From assembly GCA_945870465.1 (NCBI GenBank), contig CAMBSS010000123.1, forward strand, positions 1-12,719: a stretch of DNA of 12,719 bases. Reading direction: 5' to 3'. Below are positions 1 through 5,702 of the stretch, in pieces. Positions within the stretch are counted from its first letter, which is position 1. Every line of letters begins with the position of its first letter. This stretch comes from Bordetella parapertussis (GTDB taxonomy: Bacteria > Pseudomonadota > Gammaproteobacteria > Burkholderiales > SG8-41). The translations under genes and the position numbers were made by a program. Under the pieces are notes generated by a model. It was not told the DNA's origin and did not search any database. It worked only from the letters and a program-made list of their open reading frames with translations.

Positions 1-610
1 GCGCCGCGCGCATCAGCGTGATGCCCAGCTTGTCGAGCACGCGCGCCGCCGCGGCATTGGTGTTCGGCGACAGGCTGGGTTGCGCGCAACCATCAAGCAC
101 CAGCATCTTTCGCTGGTGCGAACCTGCAGGCCAGGCGCTGGCCGGCGCTGGCGGCGGCACTTTGCGCTTCAGTGTGCCGAACAGCAACGGCCGTGCCAGT
201 TGTCCCAGCTTGAGCAGCAGCGCAAATCGCGATGCATGCGGAATCACCGCACGCAACGTTTTGCGTATTAGGGATTCTGCCGGGCCGCGGCCGACTTGTT
301 CGTCAACGACCGCGCGGCCGATATCGAGCAGGCGTCCGTATTGAACGCCGGACGGGCAGGTCGTTTCGCACGCGCGGCAGGTCAGGCAGCGGTCGAGATG
401 CAATTGCGTCTTCGCGGTGGCCTGCGCGCCTTCGAGCACCTGCTTGATCAGGTAAATGCGGCCGCGTGGCCCGTCGAGTTCGTCGCCCAGCAATTGATAG
501 GTCGGGCAGGTCGCGGAGCAGAAGCCGCAATGCACGCATTTGCGCAGGATCGAGTCGGCCTCGCGGCCCTGCGGCGTGTCCTTGATGAACTCAGCTAATC
601 TGGTTTGCAA
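1..610 (-). CDS. glcF: Glycolate oxidase iron-sulfur subunit GlcF (N-terminal half, cut by window edge)
   Basis: Fe-S subunit of membrane-associated glycolate dehydrogenase; it should pass electrons from the flavin subunits GlcD/GlcE toward the quinone pool. About 203 residues are visible, roughly half of the usual ~407. Two ferredoxin-type clusters are clear: CVHCGFCSATCP at residues 25-36 (Cys25, 28, 31, 35) and CLTCRACETTCP at 75-86 (Cys75, 78, 81, 85). Between them is the family stretch LLGDELDGPRGRIYLIKQ. Near residue 176 begins the first cysteine-rich CCG-type domain (GCAQPSLSPNTNAA). The start is TTG at 608-610: the protein then begins MQTRLAEF, matching E. coli GlcF (MQTQLTEE) from memory, an in-frame TAA lies 21 nt upstream, and no ATG fits. 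A weak GGGG stretch sits just upstream. It is the last visible gene of glcDEF, separated from glcE by a 141-nt spacer holding an inverted repeat. Confidence 0.95.
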   Translation of the reverse strand, partial: MQTRLAEFIKDTPQGREADSILRKCVHCGFCSATCPTYQLLGDELDGPRGRIYLIKQVLEGAQATAKTQLHLDRCLTCRACETTCPSGVQYGRLLDIGRAVVDEQVGRGPAESLIRKTLRAVIPHASRFALLLKLGQLARPLLFGTLKRKVPPPAPASAWPAGSHQRKMLVLDGCAQPSLSPNTNAAAARVLDKLGITLMRAA

Positions 611-630
611 CTTAAAAGCCCCAATTCTTT

Positions 631-742
631 AACCGCAAAGGACGCCAAGGACGCCAAGGAAAACAAAACGCAAATCAATTGATGTAGATAAGCAATGCAT
701 CAATGCAGCTTTACCTTTGCGACCTTGGCGTCCTTTGCGGTT
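631..742. repeat. Inverted repeat in the glcE-glcF spacer (CCGCAAAG family)
   Basis: Two perfectly complementary 20-bp arms lie at 631-650 and 723-742, separated by 72 nt. The left arm is AACCGCAAAGGACGCCAAGG. It runs on into a tandem 9-mer, GACGCCAAG at 641-649 and again at 650-658. The right arm ends 9 nt beyond the glcE stop codon. No T-run follows the structure in the direction of glc transcription, so it does not look like a classical intrinsic terminator. It shares its core with the element at 1834-1911. I recall similar CGCAAAG-rich intergenic palindromes in many environmental proteobacterial genomes, but could not check that here. Confidence 0.85.
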
Positions 743-751
743 CAAGATTTT

Positions 752-1819
752 TTACCAGTCGGAATAGAGACGGCCGGGGTTGAAAATGCCGGCGGGATCG
801 AAAGTGCGTTTGAGATTGCGTTGTATGGTCATCAGCGCGGGCGGCAATGGCTGGAATACGCCGATCGCCTTGTCGCCGCCGCGAAACAGTGTCGCCTGGC
901 CGCCGTTGAATTTTGCGGCGTCGCGCACGGCGCCAGCGTCAACGTCGGTGGCGAGCCAGCGCAGCGCGCCGTTCCATTCCAGCATTTGCGTGCCGGGCAG
1001 GTTTAACGGCGGCGTGGTGGATTTCAGCGACAGTCGCCACAATGGCCGTTGCGTATTGAAAAACGCGGCGGATTGTTCGCGGATGTCCTGCCAGTAACGC
1101 TGCGCGGCATTTGCTTCGATGCGTTCGCCGCCGAGCGTTTGCGTGGCGGCCGAGACTGCCGCTGATGCGCCCGACAGTCGCACGTACAATTTACCGTCGT
1201 GCCAGGCAGTGGCGGAAAGCGGCAAAGGTTTGCCGGCCCATTCGTTCATCAGGGCGATGGCGTCGGCCGCGGTCTGCTCGAAACATAGAGTGGTTTCGGC
1301 GACCGGCAGGGGCAGCACCTTGAGCGAGAGTTCGAGCATCACGCCGAGCGTGCCGAGCGAGCCGGCGAGCAGACGCGACACGTCGAAGCCAGCGACGTTT
1401 TTCATGACCTGGCCGCCGAAATGCAGGTCGTCGCCTTTGCCGTCAAGCATGCGCACACCGAGGACGGTGTCGCGTGCAGCTCCCGCGTAAGCGCGGCGCG
1501 GCCCGGAGAGTCCGGCAGCGATGCAACCTCCCAATGTGGCATGCGGACTAAAGTGCGGCGGCTCGAAAGCGAGCATCTGGCCTTTGTCGCGCAGCGCAGT
1601 TTCGATTTCCGCCAGCGGCGTGCCGGCGCGCGCGGTCAGCACGAGTTCGCTCGGTTCGTAATCGATGATGCCGCGATACGCCGCGACGCTCAGCGATTCG
1701 CCGCGCCGCGCACCGCCGTAAAAATCCTTGCTGCCGCCGCCGCGGATGCAGAGCGGAGCGCGGTTTTTGGCGGCCTCGCGTATGGTTTCCGACAATTGCT
1801 TGAGAGCGGTTTCCATCAT
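752..1819 (-). CDS. glcE: Glycolate oxidase FAD-binding subunit GlcE
   Basis: Second flavin-type subunit of glycolate dehydrogenase, acting with GlcD and GlcF to oxidise glycolate to glyoxylate. The 355-residue protein is close to the usual ~350. The N-terminal FAD-binding type 4 (PCMH) fold is readable in order: IRGGGSKDFYGG (25-36), ELVLTARAGTPLAEIE (58-73), HATLGGCIAAGLSGPRR (93-109) and GGQVMKNVAGFDVSRL (135-150). The C-terminus has the family ending FDPAGIFNPGRLYSDW. The start is uncertain. Frame-compatible starts are an ATG pair at 1819/1816, a GTG just upstream, and an ATG at 1855. I prefer 1819 because it gives the family N-terminus (METALKQLSETI); the 1855 start would sit inside the repeat arm at 1834-1859. 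None has a strong ribosome-binding site. It follows glcD after a 107-nt gap. Confidence 0.95.
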   Translation of the reverse strand: MMETALKQLSETIREAAKNRAPLCIRGGGSKDFYGGARRGESLSVAAYRGIIDYEPSELVLTARAGTPLAEIETALRDKGQMLAFEPPHFSPHATLGGCIAAGLSGPRRAYAGAARDTVLGVRMLDGKGDDLHFGGQVMKNVAGFDVSRLLAGSLGTLGVMLELSLKVLPLPVAETTLCFEQTAADAIALMNEWAGKPLPLSATAWHDGKLYVRLSGASAAVSAATQTLGGERIEANAAQRYWQDIREQSAAFFNTQRPLWRLSLKSTTPPLNLPGTQMLEWNGALRWLATDVDAGAVRDAAKFNGGQATLFRGGDKAIGVFQPLPPALMTIQRNLKRTFDPAGIFNPGRLYSDW

Positions 1820-1833
1820 CACAATACAATGAG

Positions 1834-1911
1834 CCGCAAAGACGCGATGGCGCAAAGGTTACGCAAAAAAACAAAATAAAAGAACACCTTTGCGTCTTTG
1901 CGCCTTTGCGG
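1834..1911. repeat. Inverted repeat in the glcD-glcE spacer (CCGCAAAG family)
   Basis: Two 26-bp arms, 1834-1859 and 1886-1911, are complementary at about 22 of 26 positions, with a 26-nt A-rich loop. The left arm starts CCGCAAAGACGC; the right arm reads TTTGCGTCTTTGCGCC. The core CCGCAAAG(G/A) followed by CGC is shared with the perfect inverted repeat at 631-742, so both belong to one family although their internal spacing differs. The element nearly fills the gap between glcD and glcE and may remove a ribosome-binding site that would normally be inherited from tight gene coupling. Confidence 0.75.
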
Positions 1912-1926
1912 TGAGGTTTGACACTA

Positions 1927-3417
1927 TTAGAATCTCGGCAATTCTGGAAATTTCTCTTTCCCCCCATGCACATGCATGCGTCCGAATTCCGCGCAGCGAT
2001 GCAGGGTCGGCACGGCTTTGCCGGGATTGAGCAGCGCGTGTTCGTCGAAGCAGGCTTTGACGCCGTGGAACATGGTGAGTTCGAGCGGCTTGAACTGGTC
2101 GCACATGGCATCTATTTTTTCCACGCCAACGCCGTGTTCACCGGTGATGGTGCCGCCGACTTCGATCGACAGCTTGAGGATTTCGGCGCCGAACTGCTCC
2201 GTGCGGTCGAGTTCGCCCGGCTGGTTGGCATCGTAAAGAATCAGCGGATGCAGGTTGCCGTCGCCCGCATGGAACACGTTCATGCAGCGCAGGCCGTACT
2301 TGGCGGACAGTTCAGTGATGGCGTTCAACACGCGCGGCAGCGCTTTCTTGGGAATCGTGCCGTCCATGCAGTAGTAGTCGGGCGAGACGCGGCCGGCGGC
2401 GGGGAAGGCGGCTTTGCGCCCGGCCCAGAAGCGGTAACGCTCGGCTTCGCTGGTCGAGACGCGCACTTCAGTCGCGCCGCTCGCGTGCATCACCGCTTTC
2501 ATGCGCTCGATTTCTTCGGCGACTTCCGCATCATTGCCGTCCGACTCGCACAACAGGATGGCGGCGGCATCGAGCGGATAACCTGCGTTGACGAACGGCT
2601 CCACCGCGCCGGTGGTGATCTTATCCATCATTTCGAGGCCGGCGGGAATGATGCCGGCGGCGATGATATTGGCGACTGCCTGGCCGGCTTTGCCGACATC
2701 GTCGAACGCGGCGAGTATGCATTGCGCGCGTTCGGGTTTCGGCAGCAGCTTGACCGTGACTTCTGTAATCACGGCGAGCAGGCCTTCCGAGCCGGTGATG
2801 AGCGCCAGCAGGTCGTAGCCTGCGGAGTCGAGACCGTCGCAGCCGATTTCAAGCAGTTCGCCTTCTATCGTCCACGCGCGGACCTTCATGATGTTGTGCA
2901 CCGTGAGCCCGTACTTGAGGCAGTGCATGCCGCCGGAATTTTCGGCGACATTGCCGCCGATCGAGCACGCGATCTGGCTCGAAGGGTCGGGCGCGTAATA
3001 AAGCCCGTACTGCGCAACGGCTTCCGAGATGGCGAGATTGCGCACGCCGGGCTGCAGGCGCGCCGTGCGTGCGGCGGGATCGATGTCGAGGATGCGCATG
3101 AAGCGCGCGAGCGACAGCAGCACGCCGTCGCCGGGCGGCAGCGCGCCGCCGGACAGCCCGGTGCCGGCGCCGCGGGCGACGACCGGCACGCGCAGCGCAT
3201 GGCAGGTTTTGAGTATGCGCTGTACCTCGGCCTCGGTTTCGGGCAGCGTGACCACCATGGGTAACTGGCGGTAGGCGGAAAGGCCGTCGCATTCGTACGG
3301 TTGCACGTCTTCGCGTTCGTACAGCAGCGCGCGCGCCGGCAAAAATTCGGCGAGCGCAGCGACGACCGCGCGTTGGCGGACGGCGTCTATCTGTGGGCGG
3401 ACGGCGACGGTATTCAT
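1927..3417 (-). CDS. glcD: Glycolate oxidase FAD-linked subunit GlcD
   Basis: Main catalytic flavin subunit of glycolate dehydrogenase. It has 496 residues against 499 in E. coli and matches that protein almost throughout, judged from memory. The FAD-binding type 4 domain shows ARGAGTGLSGGALP (81-94), YYAPDPSSQIACSIGGNVAENSGG in two parts (140-163) and GSEGLLAVITEVTVKLLPKP (209-228). The C-terminal FAD-oxidase domain shows SPDYYCMDGTIP (345-356), the HAGDGNLHP motif (383-391) and TGEHGVGVEK (425-434). It ends with the GlcD signature RCAEFGRMHVHGG and FPELPRF. The ATG at 3417 is the only start that fits; its ribosome-binding site is poor. It is the first gene of glcDEF and diverges from the Bug receptor gene across a 148-nt shared upstream region. 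No glcC-type regulator is in the window. Confidence 0.97.
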   Translation of the reverse strand: MNTVAVRPQIDAVRQRAVVAALAEFLPARALLYEREDVQPYECDGLSAYRQLPMVVTLPETEAEVQRILKTCHALRVPVVARGAGTGLSGGALPPGDGVLLSLARFMRILDIDPAARTARLQPGVRNLAISEAVAQYGLYYAPDPSSQIACSIGGNVAENSGGMHCLKYGLTVHNIMKVRAWTIEGELLEIGCDGLDSAGYDLLALITGSEGLLAVITEVTVKLLPKPERAQCILAAFDDVGKAGQAVANIIAAGIIPAGLEMMDKITTGAVEPFVNAGYPLDAAAILLCESDGNDAEVAEEIERMKAVMHASGATEVRVSTSEAERYRFWAGRKAAFPAAGRVSPDYYCMDGTIPKKALPRVLNAITELSAKYGLRCMNVFHAGDGNLHPLILYDANQPGELDRTEQFGAEILKLSIEVGGTITGEHGVGVEKIDAMCDQFKPLELTMFHGVKACFDEHALLNPGKAVPTLHRCAEFGRMHVHGGKEKFPELPRF

Positions 3418-3450
3418 GGGGTCAAGGCAAGCCCTGCAATCGACCGGCCC

Positions 3451-3459
3451 ATTCTAGCA
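3451..3459 (-). promoter_or_regulatory. Possible extended -10 element for glcDEF
   Basis: Read on the minus strand, the bases are TGCTAGAAT: an extended -10 (TGn) followed by TAGAAT, five of six matches to TATAAT. Transcription would begin near 3445, about 28 nt before the glcD start codon. No good -35 hexamer lies 16-18 nt upstream, which is tolerable for an extended -10 promoter. Sequence resemblance only. Confidence 0.4.
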
Positions 3460-3513
3460 AACGGCAGGGGAGACAGCCCGGTTTTGCTGCTGCGCATTTA
3501 GCGGAGCGTGGGA

Positions 3514-3519
3514 TATACT
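3514..3519 (+). promoter_or_regulatory. Possible -10 element for the bug-hyu gene run
   Basis: TATACT, five of six matches to the sigma-70 -10 consensus, lies 46 nt before the start of the first Bug gene, giving a likely transcription start near 3526. The hexamer 17 nt upstream (TGCGCA at 3491-3496) is a poor -35, so an activator could be needed. It lies about 60 bp from the proposed glcD -10 on the other strand, so one bound regulator could affect both promoters. I see no clear operator palindrome. Confidence 0.4.
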
Positions 3520-3552
3520 CGAACCGTACATATCTCGCCGTGGCGGCATTCT

Positions 3553-3559
3553 GGGAGAG
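3553..3559 (+). promoter_or_regulatory. Ribosome-binding site of the first Bug gene
   Basis: GGGAGAG ends six nt before the ATG at 3566. It selects that ATG over the out-of-frame ATG at 3561. Confidence 0.7.
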
Positions 3560-3565
3560 CATGCA

Positions 3566-4528
3566 ATGCGCAAATTGATGGCAGTTATTGCAACGTTGGG
3601 CCTTCTCGTCGCAGCGCCGGCGTTTGCACAGCAATATCCCGCCAAGACTATCCGGTTGATCGTGCCTTTTGTCGCGGGCGGCTCGGCCGACGTGCTGGGC
3701 CGCGTCCTCGCCCAGCGCCTGACCCAGCAGTACGGACAGCAGATGGTAGTCGAGAACCGTCCCGGCTCGGGTGGGCACGTCGGCGCGGAAGCGGCGGCAC
3801 GCGCAGCTCCCGACGGTCACACCATCGTGCTTGGCACCATTGGCATCCACGCCGCCTACACGATTTATTCCAAGCTCGGCTACGACCCGGCGCGCGACCT
3901 GCAGGCAGTGGCGATGTACGTGGACGTGCCGTGCATCCTGATCGTGCATCCATCGGTGCCGGTAAAAAACGTCAAGGAGTTCATCGCGCTCGCGCAGAAA
4001 AACCCGGGACGGCTCAACTTCGGCACGGCGGGCAGCGGCTCGTCGACGCACATGGTCGGCGAATGGTTCAAGCTCGTCACCGGCGTAAACCTTACGCACG
4101 TGCCGTACAAAGGCAGCGCGCAAGCGATGCAGGATTTGCTGGGCGGCCAGATCGAGCTGATGTTCGAGAATTTGCCGACGGCGATTGCGCAAATCAGGGC
4201 GGGCAAGGTGCGCGCGCTCGGCATGACCAGCAGGGAGCGCAGTCCGAGCATGCCCGAGGTCCCGACTGTTGCAGAGGCTGGTGTGCCTGGGTTCGAGGCG
4301 ACTGCATGGTTCACCATCGCGGCACCCGCCAAAGTGCCTGCCGACATCATCCGCAAGCTCAATACCGATATGAATACCTTCCTGAAAGCGCCGGAAATGC
4401 AGCAGCGCTGGGTCGAAATGGGGGTGGTGCCGCTGGGCGGCGCGCCAGCCGACGCGGAAAAATTCTTTGTGTCCGAGCGCGAGAAGTGGAACAAGGTCAT
4501 CAAAGCCGCGGGCATTCGCGGTGATTGA
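3566..4528 (+). CDS. Bug/TctC-family periplasmic tricarboxylate-type substrate-binding protein (1)
   Basis: Periplasmic binding protein of the tripartite tricarboxylate transporter (TTT) type; such proteins bind small carboxylates or related solutes. It has 320 residues, the normal length. Residues 1-21 form a Sec signal peptide (MRKLMAVIATLGLL, then cleavage after AFA before QQYP). Mature landmarks: KTIRLIVPFVAGGSADVLGR (27-46) with the ligand-binding loop, VENRPGSGGHVGAE (62-75), DGHTIVLGT (83-91), LNFGTAGSGSSTHM and HVPYKGSAQAMQDLLGGQIE, all standard Bug positions. The ATG at 3566 is set by GGGAGAG at 3553-3559, six nt upstream. It is the first gene of the plus-strand run and is followed by a paralogue roughly half identical by eye. 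No TctA/TctB membrane genes are adjacent, so it is an orphan receptor here. Ligand unknown. Confidence 0.93.
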   Translation: MRKLMAVIATLGLLVAAPAFAQQYPAKTIRLIVPFVAGGSADVLGRVLAQRLTQQYGQQMVVENRPGSGGHVGAEAAARAAPDGHTIVLGTIGIHAAYTIYSKLGYDPARDLQAVAMYVDVPCILIVHPSVPVKNVKEFIALAQKNPGRLNFGTAGSGSSTHMVGEWFKLVTGVNLTHVPYKGSAQAMQDLLGGQIELMFENLPTAIAQIRAGKVRALGMTSRERSPSMPEVPTVAEAGVPGFEATAWFTIAAPAKVPADIIRKLNTDMNTFLKAPEMQQRWVEMGVVPLGGAPADAEKFFVSEREKWNKVIKAAGIRGD

Positions 4529-4539
4529 GCAACGGATTG

Positions 4540-4667
4540 GCGTGGATGGGTGAAGGGGTGAAAACTCTCTCTCCCCATCACCGGGCAGAGGGTAAGGGTA
4601 AGGGTAAGGGTAAGGGTAAGGGTAAGGGTAAGGGGATTCACTCATTCACCCCCTCACTCTTTCACGC
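4540..4667. repeat. Imperfect inverted repeat enclosing a hairpin and a GGGTAA tract
   Basis: Outer arms at 4540-4562 and 4645-4667 are complementary at about 19 of 23 positions (for example GGGGTGAA against TTCACCCC). Inside, 4569-4590 forms a compact hairpin: CTCT and CCC pair with GGG and AGAG, with one C-C mismatch and a six-base loop. This is followed directly by the hexanucleotide tract at 4590-4635. The whole element lies in the 174-nt gap between the two Bug genes. Its CTCTCCCC...GGGCAGAGGGTAAGGG flavour reminds me of common CCCTCTCCC-type intergenic repeats in proteobacteria, which I could not check. Confidence 0.7.
4590..4635 (+). repeat. (GGGTAA)7 hexanucleotide tandem repeat with G-quadruplex potential
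   Basis: Seven perfect GGGTAA units run from 4590 to 4631 and are followed by GGGG, giving eight runs of at least three G spaced by TAA on the coding strand. Four such runs with three-base loops meet the usual sequence rule for an intramolecular G-quadruplex, and this tract could form two. The unit is a permutation of TAAGGG, so it is not the vertebrate telomere unit TTAGGG. It would be transcribed as RNA between the two Bug cistrons, 68 nt before the second start codon. Confidence 0.93.
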
Positions 4668-4690
4668 GCTTCAATAACGAGTTGTTGTTT

Positions 4691-4696
4691 GGGAGG
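4691..4696 (+). promoter_or_regulatory. Ribosome-binding site of the second Bug gene
   Basis: GGGAGG ends six nt before the ATG at 4703. It argues for that ATG rather than the in-frame TTG codons at 4682 and 4685, one of which would place the Shine-Dalgarno sequence inside the gene. Confidence 0.8.
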
Positions 4697-4702
4697 TTTG
4701 AG

Positions 4703-5683
4703 ATGATATTCAGGCCGATACGTTGTTACGGCACGGCGCTTGCATTGCTGGCGGGCGCGCTCTTATGCGCGCCCGCGTTCGCGCAGCCGTTTCCGAGCAA
4801 ACCGCTCCGGTTGGTCGTGCCGTACGCGCCCGGCGGCGTGGCCGACCTGATGAGTCGCATCCTCGCGCAAAGGCTCGGCACTCTGTACAACCAGCAGGTC
4901 ATCGTCGATAACCGTGCGGGCTCGGGCGGGCATATCGGCGCGGAGTTCACCCTCAAGTCAGCGCCCGACGGCTACACCATCATGTTCGGCACCACTACGC
5001 ACAATGCCGCGTATGCGATGTATTCGAAGCTGGCGTACGATCCGGCGAAGGACCTGCAGCCCGTAATACTCGTCGCCGAAATCCAGGGCGTGCTGGTCGT
5101 CCACCCGTCGTTGCCGACGCGCACGGTGAAGGAATTCCTGGCACTAGCGAAGGCACGTCCGGGCGAACTCAATTACGGTTCCGCGGGTGCCGGTTCGGCG
5201 ACTCACATCGCCGCCGAGTTGTTCAAAGCGCTCGCCAAGGTGAACCTAACGCACATTCCCTATAAGGGCAGCGGTCCCGCGATGACCGACCTGATCGGCG
5301 GCCAGATCCAGTTGATGTTCGAGAACGTGCCAACCGCGCTGCCTTTCATCAAGGCCGGCAAGATACGCGCGCTGGGTGTGACAAGTAAACAGCGCGCATC
5401 GACTTTGCCCGACGTGCCGCCGATTGCGGATTCCGGCGTGCCGGGCTACGAAGCGGTGCCGTATTACACGATTTCGGTTTCGGCCAAAGTGCCGCACGAT
5501 ATCGTGGTCAAACTCAACGCCGATCTCGATACCGTGCTCAAGCTGCCGGAGATGGCGCCGCGTTGGGCCGAGCTCGGCATCACTCCGCTGGGCGGTCCGC
5601 AAGAAGCGGCCATCAAGCGCAATGCAATCGAAACCGAAACGTGGACCAAGGTCATCAAGTCGGCCGGTATCAGGGCCGACTAA
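4703..5683 (+). CDS. Bug/TctC-family periplasmic tricarboxylate-type substrate-binding protein (2)
   Basis: Second orphan TTT-type periplasmic receptor, 326 residues. Residues 1-27 form a signal peptide (basic MIFRPIRCYG, hydrophobic TALALLAGALL, cleavage after AFA before QPFP). The family landmarks are LRLVVPYAPGGVADLMSR (35-52), NRAGSGGHIGAE, APDGYTIMFGT, YGSAGAGSATHI, HIPYKGSGPAMTDLIGGQ and the C-terminal TKVIKSAGIRAD. It aligns end to end without large gaps with the upstream receptor, about half identical, but differs around the binding pocket (PGGVADLM against AGGSADVL; TTTHNAAY against TIGIHAAY). That suggests an older duplication with a separate ligand range rather than a recent copy. 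The hydantoinase B gene follows 19 nt downstream, so this receptor is probably co-transcribed with the enzymes and may capture their substrate. Confidence 0.93.
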   Translation: MIFRPIRCYGTALALLAGALLCAPAFAQPFPSKPLRLVVPYAPGGVADLMSRILAQRLGTLYNQQVIVDNRAGSGGHIGAEFTLKSAPDGYTIMFGTTTHNAAYAMYSKLAYDPAKDLQPVILVAEIQGVLVVHPSLPTRTVKEFLALAKARPGELNYGSAGAGSATHIAAELFKALAKVNLTHIPYKGSGPAMTDLIGGQIQLMFENVPTALPFIKAGKIRALGVTSKQRASTLPDVPPIADSGVPGYEAVPYYTISVSAKVPHDIVVKLNADLDTVLKLPEMAPRWAELGITPLGGPQEAAIKRNAIETETWTKVIKSAGIRAD

Positions 5684-5691
5684 GTTCAAAC

Positions 5692-5696
5692 AGGAG
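5692..5696 (+). promoter_or_regulatory. Ribosome-binding site of the hydantoinase B gene
   Basis: AGGAG ends six nt before the ATG at 5703. It fixes this start in a frame that stays open far upstream through the end of the Bug gene. Confidence 0.8.
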
Positions 5697-5702
5697 AAAG
5701 CA

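Noticed and set aside
631..742. Intrinsic terminator between glcE and glcF
   Set aside because: The arms are 72 nt apart and no T-run follows in the direction of transcription; glcF lies directly beyond and must be expressed.
1918..3264. A 448-codon open frame on the plus strand
   Set aside because: It lies antisense to glcD, whose protein matches GlcD from end to end. The translation is rich in Arg, His and Gly with no recognisable motif, as expected for a mirror frame in GC-rich coding DNA.
4590..4635. True telomere repeat or CRISPR array
   Set aside because: The unit is GGGTAA, a permutation of TAAGGG rather than TTAGGG. It is only 46 nt long and inside a gene run, and there are no spacers between units as a CRISPR array would have.
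3422..4645. A 407-codon minus-strand open frame beginning with a Pro-Tyr repeat
   Set aside because: The Pro-Tyr repeat is only the reverse translation of the GGGTAA tract, and the rest is antisense to the first Bug gene. It has no family motif.
5424..5702. N-terminal extension of hydantoinase B into the upstream gene
   Set aside because: The frame is open there, but it overlaps the end of the Bug gene. The strong AGGAG and the family N-terminus both place the start at 5703.
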